Source: Clostridium sp. chh4-2 (GTDB lineage: Bacteria > Bacillota > Clostridia > Lachnospirales > Lachnospiraceae). From it: DNA of 64,000 nucleotides. The DNA lies in NCBI RefSeq assembly GCF_002899675.1, contig NZ_PKUU01000007.1:124001-188000 (forward strand). Reading direction: 5' to 3'. Positions 6,086 through 16,243 of this stretch are shown piece by piece. Position 1 is the stretch's first letter, and every line of letters starts with the position of its first letter. The notes under the pieces were generated by a model, which searched no databases, was not told where the DNA came from, and saw only the letters and a list, made by a program, of their open reading frames with translations. The position numbers were made by a program, and so were the translations under genes.

Positions 6086-8872
6086 TCACCTGATCCATCT
6101 CTGCAGCGTTTCCAACAGGCGGCCAACTTCAATCGGCTTTGCCACATGATCGTTCATACCTGCACTATGGGCCTTTCCTATGTCAGTGGCAAAGGCATTC
6201 GCCGTCAAAGCCAGGATTGGAACGCTCCTTGCATCCTCCCGATTAAGCGCCCGAATGGTTTCTGCTGCCCGATAGCCATCCATCACCGGCATCTGAATAT
6301 CCATCAAAATACAGTCGTATTTCCCTGGCGCGGATGCCTTAAACATATCCACCGCAAACTGGCCGTTTTCCGCCTCATCAATTAAAAATCCATTCATTTC
6401 CAATAATTCAGCTGCGATTTCCCTGTTGAGCTGGTTATCCTCTACCAACAGAATCCTCTTACCGTCTAAGCTAAAACAGGCTTTTTCGACAGGAATCGCC
6501 ATGGCATCAGAACGCCCGCTTTGGCAGATCTGGTGGAAAGTGCGGGATATCTTTGACTTAAAAAGCGGTTTCGTGATAAAAGCGTCCGCCCCGGCCATCC
6601 AGAACTCTTCCTCTATATCAGAATAATCATAGGCCGAAATGACAATGATGGGAACATCCATACCCAGTTGCTTCCTAATCACTTTAAGCGTTTCCAACCC
6701 ACCCATTTCCGGCATCTTCCAGTCCAGTATTACAGAGAAGAAATCATCTTTGGCCTCATGGGCGTCCACAACGCAGCGGACCGCCTCTTTCCCCGAAAGC
6801 ACCCAGCTGCTTCGCATACCCAGATCGTCCAGAATCTCAGCGGCACTTTCACAAATGATCTGGTCATCATCCACCACAAGAACCGGCAGACCGGCCAATT
6901 CATCCGTGTTTTCATCCACCTCTTCGCACAACTCAAAAGAGACTGCAACAATAAATTCGCTTCCCACTCCCAAGGTACTCTTGACCTCAATGGTGCCGTT
7001 CATCATACACACAATATTCTGTGTGATCGCCATGCCCAGACCTGTTCCTTGTATCTGTTTGGCTTTTGACTCTTCCGCCCGGGAGAAAGGCTCAAAAATG
7101 TGCGGGATATATTCCTCAGACATCCCGATCCCATTGTCAGTGACAATGAATTCATACTGCCCTCTGCCTTTGGCAAATGATGGAAGCTCTCTGACCCGCA
7201 GCCCGACACTGCCGCCGTCGGGCGTATATTTAACCGCATTGGAAAGCAGGTTTACTAAGACCTGCTGCAGGCGGCTTTGATCCGATACCACGTTTTCATG
7301 CCGTACATGATCGGCGTTAATATGCAGCTCCTGGTGCTTTTCCGCAGCCAGCGGCCGGAACACATCCATAACGTCTTCAATCAGCTCCGGCAGTGAAACC
7401 GGCTCCGAGAGAAGGTCAACTTTTCCGCTCTCAATCTTGGACATGTCCAGCACTTCGTTAATGAGGCTTAGAAGATGCCGGCTGGAAACATTTATTTTAT
7501 TCAGACAGTCCTGTATCTTTTCCGGGGACTGCAGGTTTGCCTGTGCGATGACCGCCATACCAATGATTGCATTCATGGGCGTGCGGATGTCGTGAGACAT
7601 GGAGGAAAGGAAGTTCGTCTTGGCATCGTTGGCTATCTGAGCCGCTTTGCAGGCATCCTCCAACGCCCGTTTCTGACGAGCCTGCTCCGTGCGCTCTGCC
7701 GTCACGTCTACTCCCACACTGTAATAGGAAGGGATTCCATCCCAGCTGTCCTCGCCGCTGACATAGCTGTATGTCATCATTAGGATTTTAGAAATTCCGT
7801 CACGGGTGACAATTCTGACTTCCAGCATAGTGGATTCTCCGGTCTTCTTAGATTGCTCCATGACTGCGGCTGCATGTTCAATATCGTCCGGATGCATATA
7901 GCTACATTGAGAATGCAGTTCTTTTTCGAATTGTTCTTTGGTATAGCCGATTATATTCAAAAAACTGCCGCTGTACCAAAGGACAGTGCGCATATCCCGG
8001 CCATCCACCCGGGCCAAACCTCCGGGAACGCTGCGTATCAGAGCATCCCTCTCTTGGTCCTTCTTCGCCAGTTTGTATTCTGTACTGAACATATCATAAG
8101 AGAGTTCGAGCCGCGCCCGCCGGCCTTCCCAGTTAATAATGCGGTTCTTAATTCGGAAGGTCCGCTCCAGTACAGGGTTCTTGAATTCCCACTCATAAAA
8201 CTGGTCCTCAGTCAATTTATTGTTCGTGCAGAAAGGACAGGGTGACGTCCTTCCCTGGATTATCTCATAGCACTTGTGGCCCAATACTTTTATCGCCGGC
8301 TCACCCAAAACGTCACAGGTATGTTGATTCACGTATAACAGCTCATAGGTGTCCATGTCACTGACGTAGACATAGCCCTCATATGTATCCAGCATAAAGT
8401 GGAAATACTGCAGCTTCTGCTGACAGAGCCGCTCCTGTTCTTCTTGCTTAACCATAAATTCGCCCACATCCGTAAGTTCCGCCAACAATATCGTCCCTCC
8501 GGCTGCAGTATCCTCCTTAATGGTTCCATATAAATGAGCCCAAGAAAATCCGCCCTCTTTGAGAGGCAGACGGACGTTCATTTCAATATCAAAACAATTC
8601 TTTTTGAGCGCCTGTGTCAATTTCTGACGGATAAAGGCATATTCTTCGGGTATAACTGCATAGTATTGCCGCAGATTATTAAAGAGACTGCAAAAAGCCT
8701 CCTGAGTATAACCGAGGCCGGTAAAGAAGCTGGAATTTCCCCACAGAAAAGTCAGGTCCTCGTCCAGCAGACAGCTGACCATACCCGTCTTTAACATTTC
8801 TATCACTGCCGGGCACCCGTTCCCTGTCTTTTGAGGTATATAGCCTTTACTCTGCTCCGTTCTATTTCCCAT
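6086..8872 (-). CDS. Hybrid sensor histidine kinase, PAS-PAS-PAS-HisKA-HATPase-REC-REC
   Basis: This soluble hybrid kinase has 928 residues. Three PAS-like domains (about 15-140, 150-270, 280-405) come first; the second contains SPCPFCTNN. The HisKA helix has the phosphoacceptor in MSHDIRTPMNAIIGM (about residue 425). The ATPase domain has the N box LLSNAVKYTPDGG, then DNGIGM and GTGLGMAI. Two receiver domains follow, with phospho-accepting aspartates in VILDWKMPEMGG and ILMDIQMPVMDG. No Hpt domain or DNA-binding output is encoded, so the final target must lie elsewhere. The downstream cyclase is an obvious functional partner but lacks a receiver. A promoter is at 8987-9015; the leader is about 110 bases. 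Confidence 0.92.
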   Translation of the reverse strand: MGNRTEQSKGYIPQKTGNGCPAVIEMLKTGMVSCLLDEDLTFLWGNSSFFTGLGYTQEAFCSLFNNLRQYYAVIPEEYAFIRQKLTQALKKNCFDIEMNVRLPLKEGGFSWAHLYGTIKEDTAAGGTILLAELTDVGEFMVKQEEQERLCQQKLQYFHFMLDTYEGYVYVSDMDTYELLYVNQHTCDVLGEPAIKVLGHKCYEIIQGRTSPCPFCTNNKLTEDQFYEWEFKNPVLERTFRIKNRIINWEGRRARLELSYDMFSTEYKLAKKDQERDALIRSVPGGLARVDGRDMRTVLWYSGSFLNIIGYTKEQFEKELHSQCSYMHPDDIEHAAAVMEQSKKTGESTMLEVRIVTRDGISKILMMTYSYVSGEDSWDGIPSYYSVGVDVTAERTEQARQKRALEDACKAAQIANDAKTNFLSSMSHDIRTPMNAIIGMAVIAQANLQSPEKIQDCLNKINVSSRHLLSLINEVLDMSKIESGKVDLLSEPVSLPELIEDVMDVFRPLAAEKHQELHINADHVRHENVVSDQSRLQQVLVNLLSNAVKYTPDGGSVGLRVRELPSFAKGRGQYEFIVTDNGIGMSEEYIPHIFEPFSRAEESKAKQIQGTGLGMAITQNIVCMMNGTIEVKSTLGVGSEFIVAVSFELCEEVDENTDELAGLPVLVVDDDQIICESAAEILDDLGMRSSWVLSGKEAVRCVVDAHEAKDDFFSVILDWKMPEMGGLETLKVIRKQLGMDVPIIVISAYDYSDIEEEFWMAGADAFITKPLFKSKISRTFHQICQSGRSDAMAIPVEKACFSLDGKRILLVEDNQLNREIAAELLEMNGFLIDEAENGQFAVDMFKASAPGKYDCILMDIQMPVMDGYRAAETIRALNREDARSVPILALTANAFATDIGKAHSAGMNDHVAKPIEVGRLLETLQRWIR

Positions 8873-8986
8873 AATTCAACCGCCCATTCTTTAACACGTT
8901 ATGTGAGAATCGATTTTTGATTTTTATTGGCAATTGCAGTGTTTTGGCAAATTTTCAATCGTTCACATACATATTTATTTTAACTC

Positions 8987-9015
8987 AGTATAGCAAAAAC
9001 CCTAAAAAATATCAA
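8987..9015 (-). promoter_or_regulatory. Sigma-A promoter of the kinase-cyclase operon
   Basis: On the minus strand TTGATA (9010-9015) and TATACT (8987-8992) are 17 bases apart. This is the only clear element in the 314-base gap 8873-9186. A 62-codon frame across 8980-9168 overlaps the promoter and looks like noise. Confidence 0.7.
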
Positions 9016-9186
9016 TAGCTTAGCCGGGATGCTGGTAAGCCTGATTAAGAATCCAAAAGCATTGAAAAAAACAGCTGTAAAAAGAAAATGCACCATAGCC
9101 CCGGCATTTTGCAGCACAGCGGCTTGATGCATTCTGAATTTATCGTTCTGTTTCAAACATCTTTCCATCCATGTCAGGATTCCTTC

Positions 9187-10197
9187 CTACTTTCCGTAAT
9201 ACTCCTCAACCGCCGCAAAAAGCGCATCAATATTCTCCCACTTGGACATCGGAGGAATATCGCATCCCGTAGAGATCACAAAGTTAGGATATTTGCAGCA
9301 GTCATTCATCACCTTTAAAGTCGCCTTTCTCACGGATTCCGGTGTGCCGTTTCTGATCTCACCGGCCGGGTCCACATTGCCCATGGCGATTGTTCCCTCC
9401 GGAATGTGTGTCATCATCTCCGCCATATCGATGGCATTGCCAAAATGATAAGCAGCAGAACCGGTTGAAAGGATCTGGTCTATCATCTGAATGGTATAAT
9501 TGCCGCAATTATGATAGATCACCAGGAAATCATCATCCTGGACGGCGTCCACGATCTTCTTCACATAATCACAGGAAAATTCTTCCGACAAAGCAGGAGA
9601 AAGCATACCTGCCAGCGGTTCTGCCATTACAACGCCGTGAGCGCCCGCCGCTTTATAAGCATTGGCGTAGTCAATCAAAAACCGGGACGCTTTTTCCAAA
9701 ATCGTATGAACCATGTCCGGTTCCTCATAGCAGTACACCATGGCTTCCGTCACATCCATCAGACGGCCCGCCAAAGAAAATGGCCCGATGATTCCAGCAA
9801 ACACAGGGCGGTCTGTAATCTCTTTTACAGCCATTTTGATAGCGTCTATATATATCTGGGTTCTTCCTGTTCCGATGGCCGGAATCTGCAGTGCCTCCGC
9901 CCCTTCTTCATCGGCAACCACACTTCCGATTACTGTAGGAACCTCGTCATCCGCATAACGTATCTCAGAACCGAAACATTCGGCTTCTACCGACAAATCC
10001 ATCAGGCTGACAGACGCTAAGGAATCCACCCGGTCCGCAATCATTTTCATTCCTTTCGCCTGTGCTCCCGCATCTGAGATCAAATCCCGGACAGTAATGT
10101 CCATAAGCTGAATTGCCGGAAATGATAATACAGGCATCGCTTTTTTCTCCGGTGCGGCCAGCAGTTCTGCCAGCCATTCTTTCATATTTATCTTCAT
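9187..10197 (-). CDS. MtaA/UroD family cobalamin-dependent methyltransferase-like protein
   Basis: This 336-residue TIM-barrel protein belongs to the uroporphyrinogen decarboxylase/MtaA superfamily. The MtaA-type zinc ligand pattern is visible: His and Cys in VIYHNCGNYTIQ (about 225-236) and a later Cys in STGCDIPPMSKW near residue 310. That points to methyl transfer between a corrinoid protein and a thiol rather than to haem synthesis. No corrinoid protein or substrate methyltransferase gene is adjacent, so its partner is unknown. The leader GGCGGAATGAGAGG before the ATG is identical to the one before the GH4 gene at 14492. An extended -10-like TGGTATATT lies at about 10254-10262 on the minus strand. 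Confidence 0.82.
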   Translation of the reverse strand: MKINMKEWLAELLAAPEKKAMPVLSFPAIQLMDITVRDLISDAGAQAKGMKMIADRVDSLASVSLMDLSVEAECFGSEIRYADDEVPTVIGSVVADEEGAEALQIPAIGTGRTQIYIDAIKMAVKEITDRPVFAGIIGPFSLAGRLMDVTEAMVYCYEEPDMVHTILEKASRFLIDYANAYKAAGAHGVVMAEPLAGMLSPALSEEFSCDYVKKIVDAVQDDDFLVIYHNCGNYTIQMIDQILSTGSAAYHFGNAIDMAEMMTHIPEGTIAMGNVDPAGEIRNGTPESVRKATLKVMNDCCKYPNFVISTGCDIPPMSKWENIDALFAAVEEYYGK

Positions 10198-10335
10198 ATT
10201 AACCTCTCATTCCGCCCTTATTTTTCAGGCCGTTTCTGCTTTTTGATGAATCTAATATACCAAAAGCTAAGAGGTCTTTCTAAAAATAATTTGCACTTTT
10301 TTGTAATTTCTTTGGATTATGCAAAATTTTTACAA

Positions 10336-10584
10336 TCAGCTCATCTTTGAATGAAGGGCTTTGCAGCTGATTCCCGGAAGTCTTCCAATCTTTCCCGATA
10401 TGGCGCTGATCACATCCTGGGGCGCGTCCACCACTACGCTGATAATATTCACATGCTTTTTCGGATAGGGAAGTCCCATTCTTCCGATGATATAACTTCC
10501 ATATTGATGCAGAATCCCATTTACTGCCTCTACCGATTCCATATTTTCAATAATAATTCCTATTACAGCAATTCTTGTCTCCAT
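10336..10584 (-). CDS. TM1266-type putative iron-only hydrogenase system regulator
   Basis: This small protein of 82 residues has the ferredoxin-like (ACT/NikR C-terminal-like) fold of the TM1266 family. METRIAVIGIIIEN at the start, ILHQYGSYIIGRMGLPY in the middle and ISVVVDAPQDVISAISGKIGRLPGI are the family hallmarks. Such proteins usually sit beside FeFe-hydrogenase maturation genes; none is present here, so it is an orphan copy. A TTG at 10605 would add seven residues, but GGGAGGG places the start at ATG 10584. Its promoter is at 10632-10660. Confidence 0.85.
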   Translation of the reverse strand: METRIAVIGIIIENMESVEAVNGILHQYGSYIIGRMGLPYPKKHVNIISVVVDAPQDVISAISGKIGRLPGISCKALHSKMS

Positions 10585-10631
10585 GCTATGATCCCTCCCT
10601 GTCAATTACAGCCTTATCTGCTGTTGTTACC

Positions 10632-10660
10632 ATCTTATCTCATATTTTTAGAGTTTTCAA
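10632..10660 (-). promoter_or_regulatory. Sigma-A promoter of the TM1266-type gene
   Basis: On the minus strand TTGAAA (10655-10660) and TAAGAT (10632-10637) are spaced by 17 bases, divergent from the promoter at 10749. Confidence 0.6.
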
Positions 10661-10748
10661 GAACATGACCTTTTCCCGTCTCAAAATCGTGGTCATTCGT
10701 CTTTAAAATGTGCCGTCCGTCAGGGAATCCCCACTTTTCTCGTTCATT

Positions 10749-10776
10749 TTGATACGATCTCCTTAACAAATATATT
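10749..10776 (+). promoter_or_regulatory. Sigma-A promoter of the DUF4176 operon
   Basis: TTGATA (10749-10754) and TATATT (10771-10776) are spaced by 16 bases, about 28 bases before the ATG at 10804. Confidence 0.6.
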
Positions 10777-10803
10777 TTACTGTTATGAAGAGAGGAAATA
10801 ATT

Positions 10804-11070
10804 ATGAGTCAGAAAAATTATCTGCCAATTGGTTCAGTCGTGCTGTTAAAAGAAGGAAAGAAACGCCTCATGATCTATGGGCGGAGACAATTAGTAAAAG
10901 ATGGGGAAAAGGAATACGATTATTCAGCCTGCCTTTATCCCGAAGGAATGTTAAACAGTAAGGATGTGGTGCTGTTTAACCATGACCAGATCCAGATGAT
11001 TTATTTTATCGGTTTTCAGGATATTGAAGAACTGCATTTCAGGTCTTTGTTGAAAAATTCTGATGAATAA
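10804..11070 (+). CDS. DUF4176 domain protein
   Basis: This 88-residue soluble protein matches DUF4176 by its opening LPIGSVVLLKEGKKRLMIYGR and by a later DVVLFNHDQIQMIYFIGFQD. The biochemical role is unknown, but the family is found mainly in type VII secretion loci of Firmicutes. Here it is the first gene of a three-gene operon and ends 10 bases before a WXG100-like/pretoxin-like protein, which fits that association. AGAGGAA before the ATG is the ribosome binding site. Confidence 0.8.
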   Translation: MSQKNYLPIGSVVLLKEGKKRLMIYGRRQLVKDGEKEYDYSACLYPEGMLNSKDVVLFNHDQIQMIYFIGFQDIEELHFRSLLKNSDE

Positions 11071-11080
11071 GGAGGGTACT

Positions 11081-12106
11081 ATGGCACAGGGTTTCAGCGT
11101 TAAAACAGGAGGAATGGAAGATACAAAAACATCTTTTTTCAATTTTATATCATCCATCACAGATATATCCTCAGATATTGAATCCGTAAAAGGCAATTTA
11201 GGCATCTCTGCCATTTCCGTGGACCGGGTACAGCGAAATTTGAAAATTGTCCTGAATAACTGCGGCCGGCTTCAGAATAATATGGCGCAGATGTCCGATA
11301 AACTGGAGGTGATTATCAATCTTTATTCGTCTGCAGAATCGGATATTCTGGGCAAAACGAAGGTGACCGCCAAGCTCCCGAATACGGAAGATCCGGGGAA
11401 CAATAACAATTTTATATACAATTATTATCAGGACGTAGACCCAGACATTTGGGACTACGCTGCGGATTACTTTATGGATGCAGCGGAACAGGTCATTTTG
11501 GGCAATTTCACAGATGAATGCAATATGCTTGGCATTGTTGGGGCAGTGCTTGTAGGATGCGTCCCTTACTTAGGAACTGCTTGTGATATCAGAGACCTTC
11601 TGGCAGATATTTACCACCTGTTTGAAGACGGTCCGGAAACAGCCGAGTGGATCTCTTTAGGCATCGATGTGATCGCAGTAGTTCCTCTGTTTGATCTTCT
11701 CAAATATTCCGACGAGCTGGGAGAGATTCTAAAGCATTCCGACGGAGCTTTGGGCGGAATGATCGATTATGCAAGAGGAACCTGGAAATATGCGGACGAC
11801 GTTTTCACAAAGCTGGACGACGTCATTCAGGAGGGTGCGGAATGGACCTCCAAAAACATAACTAAAATCGCAGATTATATCAATTCCGAACCCTTGGCTC
11901 AAAAAGCCTGTAAATCGGTATCAAAGCTGTATCAGCTTGCCCAAAAGGAAATCGGAACTTCTACAGGAGGAGAAATTGTAAAAGACATTGTTCTGGAGAG
12001 GATTAAGCTAAAAGATCAGCTCGTCAACAAGGCCGCAAAGACGGTGGACAGCGTAATCGACTTCTTTACCGGGGATTCTGAAACACCTGCCTATGTATCC
12101 CAATAA
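11081..12106 (+). CDS. WXG100-like N-terminus fused to pretoxin-like region; candidate type VII secretion effector
   Basis: This protein of 341 residues has no signal peptide. Residues about 1-95 are predicted helical and resemble a WXG100/LXG-type secretion domain without a clear W-x-G turn. Residues about 130-205 contain NMLGIVGAVLVGCVPYLG, CDIRDLLADIYHL and WISLGIDVIAVVPLFDLLK, the hydrophobic pretoxin-like linker common in polymorphic toxins of Gram-positive bacteria. Residues about 205-341 are helical and charged and match no family I recognise; they could be an effector domain or a structural tail. GGAGG five bases upstream selects ATG 11081 over an in-frame ATG at 11063. A DUF4176 gene precedes it and a two-TM protein follows (15-base gap), the usual layout of a secreted cargo with its chaperone and immunity genes (inference). 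Confidence 0.6.
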   Translation: MAQGFSVKTGGMEDTKTSFFNFISSITDISSDIESVKGNLGISAISVDRVQRNLKIVLNNCGRLQNNMAQMSDKLEVIINLYSSAESDILGKTKVTAKLPNTEDPGNNNNFIYNYYQDVDPDIWDYAADYFMDAAEQVILGNFTDECNMLGIVGAVLVGCVPYLGTACDIRDLLADIYHLFEDGPETAEWISLGIDVIAVVPLFDLLKYSDELGEILKHSDGALGGMIDYARGTWKYADDVFTKLDDVIQEGAEWTSKNITKIADYINSEPLAQKACKSVSKLYQLAQKEIGTSTGGEIVKDIVLERIKLKDQLVNKAAKTVDSVIDFFTGDSETPAYVSQ

Positions 12107-12121
12107 TTCGGAGGTTTCTGT

Positions 12122-12547
12122 ATGCATAAAAATATACCCATTTTCACACTGCTGCTGGCGGCCGGCATATCCATGATTTTTCTCGCCTGGGGAGCCTATG
12201 GACGTTATCAGTGTATGACCACTCATTTTCCGGATCATTTTAAACCGGTCACTGTTTTTGAAGACCAAGCGTCGGACAGTCTGAAACCGACAAATTTCGA
12301 CAAAGGAAAAGCCATCTATAAAAGGCATTATATCTATGAAAATATCCGCTACCAGGTAAAGATATCCCGCAAAGAATTTGACGAACAATTCTATGTCTGC
12401 GAATATCATCCTGAAAAAGCATATTCCGAATCAGATTTGGTAAAGGCCGGGAAAAATCTGGTGCTTGCCGGCATAGAACTTTTTATCGCCCTATGCCTGT
12501 TTACCGCAGCCATAATCATCTGTTTTTGCAGGAAGATTCCTTCCTGA
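12122..12547 (+). CDS. Small two-TM membrane protein, candidate immunity protein
   Basis: This 141-residue protein has TM helices at about 6-26 and 113-136 and an intervening domain of about 85 residues that is probably outside the cell. The middle is rich in lysine and tyrosine (KAIYKRHYIYENIRYQVKIS). I do not recognise a family. It is the last gene of the operon, with GGAGG 6-7 bases before its ATG, directly behind the pretoxin-like gene. Immunity or secretion-accessory function is inferred from this position only. A bidirectional terminator follows at 12580. Confidence 0.6.
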   Translation: MHKNIPIFTLLLAAGISMIFLAWGAYGRYQCMTTHFPDHFKPVTVFEDQASDSLKPTNFDKGKAIYKRHYIYENIRYQVKISRKEFDEQFYVCEYHPEKAYSESDLVKAGKNLVLAGIELFIALCLFTAAIIICFCRKIPS

Positions 12548-12579
12548 ACGGCCCCGTTTTACGTTTCATCCACCATATT

Positions 12580-12641
12580 GGCAAGGCAAAAAAGCCCTCT
12601 CAAAATTCCGAAGAATTTCAAGAGGACTTTTTCGTCTTGCC
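12580..12641. terminator. Bidirectional terminator between convergent operons
   Basis: Two 29-base arms (12580-12608 and 12613-12641) match in 24 positions around a CGAA loop, with A-rich and T-rich runs (AAAAAG, CTTTTT) inside the stem. It serves the DUF4176 operon on the plus strand and the PTS operon on the minus strand. Confidence 0.75.
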
Positions 12642-12654
12642 ATCATTTTATTAT

Positions 12655-13140
12655 CTAAAACTTAGCTACCACAGTCTCCCCGGCCACAGCCTGAATACCG
12701 GTAACATATTCTATAGGCATCAAATCCGGAGAATCCAGAACGATCACGATCACGTCGGCGCACAGCCCTTTGGATTCAATCAGTTCTTTATCAAACTGAA
12801 TCAGCTTATCCCCGGCCTTCACCTTCTGTCCAAGCTTAATGAAGCTTTTAAATCCCTGGCCTTCCAGGCTCACCGTGTCAATTCCGATATGAATCAGCAG
12901 ATCAAACCCGTATTCCGTCTTCAATCCTACCGCATGTTTGCTGTCTTCCATAAACACTGTGATTTCTCCGTCACAGGGAGCTGTTGTCATGCCGTCAGTT
13001 GGATGGATCACCACGCCGTTTCCCAGCATGCAGGATGCAAATGTCTCGTCGGAAGCTTCCGCCATGGGCACAACCGTACCATTTGCTGCGGCTTTCAGGC
13101 AGTTCTCTTTCTTTCCCTTTTTGCTTAAAAATCCGAACAT
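12655..13140 (-). CDS. PTS glucose-type EIIA component
   Basis: This 161-residue cytoplasmic phosphocarrier of the glucose/Crr EIIA family passes phosphate from HPr to the EIIB domain. The phosphorylated histidine is in FDLLIHIGIDTVSLEG (about residue 93). The second active-site histidine position is occupied in VIHPTDGMTTAPCDG. It is the last gene of the alpha-glucoside PTS operon, and it completes the IIBC protein at 14548-16140, which lacks its own IIA domain. Its start is 26 bases behind the GH4 gene. Confidence 0.92.
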   Translation of the reverse strand: MFGFLSKKGKKENCLKAAANGTVVPMAEASDETFASCMLGNGVVIHPTDGMTTAPCDGEITVFMEDSKHAVGLKTEYGFDLLIHIGIDTVSLEGQGFKSFIKLGQKVKAGDKLIQFDKELIESKGLCADVIVIVLDSPDLMPIEYVTGIQAVAGETVVAKF

Positions 13141-13166
13141 ATATGAATACTCCCCTCAAAGTATAT

Positions 13167-14540
<1,374 letters not shown>

Positions 14541-14547
14541 TTATTAA

Positions 14548-16140
14548 TTACTGTTCCGCGGTTCTTCCCAGATAAGCGTCTACCGCTTTTCTCACAGAGT
14601 TTACTTTCAGTCCGTATACAACCTGAACATTATTGCCTTTTTTAATCACTCCGTTGGCCCCTGTTTCCAGCTTCAGCACGTCTTCCTTCACCAGTTCCGG
14701 ATCAGCTAAAATCAGTCTCAGCCGTGTATAGCAGTTGTCAACTTTTGTAATGTTCTCAGCTCCGCCTAAAGCTTCCACGATCAAAGCCGCGTCCACAGCA
14801 TCGCCTTTTCCGCCTGATTTTTCAGCGGCAACTTTTTCTTTGTATTCCGCTTTGGAGTGCAGTTTCATCTCCATGCCTTCAGTCTCACGTCCTAATGTCT
14901 TTAAATTAAGAGCTGTGATCAGGAGACGGAATACCACATAGTAAATTACAAAGAATACAAGTCCGATCAGGATATAAGTAATCCAATGTGTCTTGGCATT
15001 TCCAAGCGGAAGGTTATAGAGCAGGAAATCGATAAATCCGTTTGGTCCGATGGCGCGGCAGTTAAAGATATTGAACGCCACCATGCTGAGTCCGCTGAGA
15101 GCCGCGTGGATCACAAACAGCACCGGAGCTACAAACATAAAGGAGAATTCGATGGGTTCTGTAACGCCTGCAATAAAGGATGTAACCGCTGCAGGAATCA
15201 GAATCGCCTTGATTTTTTTCTTATTTTCCGGTCTTGCCGTATGGTACATAGCAAGACATGCGCCGATCAGACCGAACATCTTGGAGATACCTCTGGCATC
15301 CCATACAACGGACTGTGACAGCAGCGCGATGGAAGGATCTGCCATCTCAGCATAATAAATGTTTCTGGCCCCTTCTAATACCTGGCCTCCCACTGTCTCC
15401 ACACCGCCCAAAGAGGTGTAAAGGAACGGGGTATACACCAGATGATGAAGTCCTGTAGGAATCAACAGACGTTCCAGTGAACCATACAGGAAGATACCGA
15501 AATTGCCGGAGCGGTTGATGAAATTACCCAAACCGGAAATTCCCGCCTGCACAAACGGCCATACATAGGTAAGCGCTACGGCCAGCACAACCACAACAGG
15601 GATCAGCACGATAAATACGAATCTGGAGCCGCCGTAAATCTGAAATGCATTGTTGAATTCGATCTCACAGAATTTGTTGTGAACCATGGCGGTTACGATA
15701 CCCAGGATGATTCCCAGGAACACGCCCATATCCAGAATTTGAATGCCCAGGATCATGGTCTGTCCGGTTCCTCTCAGGGATTCCCCTGTATATAAGATTC
15801 CGGTCAAGTCCATGAACTTGTTCATCGCATTAATGAAAACCAGAAAGCCCAACAGCGCAGTAAATCCTGCCTCTGATTTTTTCTTATTTGCAAGTCCCAC
15901 AGCGATTCCCACACAGAAGATCAATCCTAAGTTATTTAAGATCGCCACCAGGGAACCGGAAAGGATGGAACCGAACCCTTTTGTTACCGGATTATCCAAA
16001 AAAGGAAGCATTTCTATAAGCCGAACATTTGTAAACAGGTTTCCAACCGCAATCAGAATACCTGCAATTGGCAGTATCAGAACGGGGATAAACATCGCTT
16101 TTGAAAAGCGCTGCAGCACGTCCATTATTTTTTCTTTCAT
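14548..16140 (-). CDS. Alpha-glucoside PTS transporter, EIICB
   Basis: This 530-residue permease takes up and phosphorylates an alpha-glucoside. The EIIC domain (about 1-430) has about ten hydrophobic segments and the conserved IPTGLHHLVYTPF, FMFVAPVLFVIHA and GVTEPIEFSFMFV motifs of the MalX/GlvC/AglB group. The EIIB domain (about 450-530) has the phosphorylated cysteine in ITKVDNCYTRLRLIL. IIA is supplied in trans by the last gene of the operon. It is the first gene; a weak promoter (16196-16224) preceded by a palindrome (16244-16271) suggests activation by the RpiR-type regulator encoded upstream. Confidence 0.92.
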   Translation of the reverse strand: MKEKIMDVLQRFSKAMFIPVLILPIAGILIAVGNLFTNVRLIEMLPFLDNPVTKGFGSILSGSLVAILNNLGLIFCVGIAVGLANKKKSEAGFTALLGFLVFINAMNKFMDLTGILYTGESLRGTGQTMILGIQILDMGVFLGIILGIVTAMVHNKFCEIEFNNAFQIYGGSRFVFIVLIPVVVVLAVALTYVWPFVQAGISGLGNFINRSGNFGIFLYGSLERLLIPTGLHHLVYTPFLYTSLGGVETVGGQVLEGARNIYYAEMADPSIALLSQSVVWDARGISKMFGLIGACLAMYHTARPENKKKIKAILIPAAVTSFIAGVTEPIEFSFMFVAPVLFVIHAALSGLSMVAFNIFNCRAIGPNGFIDFLLYNLPLGNAKTHWITYILIGLVFFVIYYVVFRLLITALNLKTLGRETEGMEMKLHSKAEYKEKVAAEKSGGKGDAVDAALIVEALGGAENITKVDNCYTRLRLILADPELVKEDVLKLETGANGVIKKGNNVQVVYGLKVNSVRKAVDAYLGRTAEQ

Positions 16141-16195
16141 CTCACCAATCCTCCAACATCATTATTATTTAATCCCACGTGAAATTCATGTCTGA

Positions 16196-16224
16196 ATTAT
16201 AACCAACGTTTTTTCGTTTGTATA
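16196..16224 (-). promoter_or_regulatory. Promoter of the alpha-glucoside PTS operon
   Basis: On the minus strand TATACA (16219-16224) and a perfect TATAAT (16196-16201) are 17 bases apart. The poor -35 box is consistent with an activator-dependent promoter. Confidence 0.55.
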
Positions 16225-16243
16225 TAGTTTTGGCCATGAAAGA

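Noticed and set aside
8980..9168. 62-codon minus-strand frame upstream of the hybrid kinase
   Set aside because: It overlaps the kinase promoter, has no convincing ribosome binding site, and its hydrophobic composition comes from T-rich DNA.
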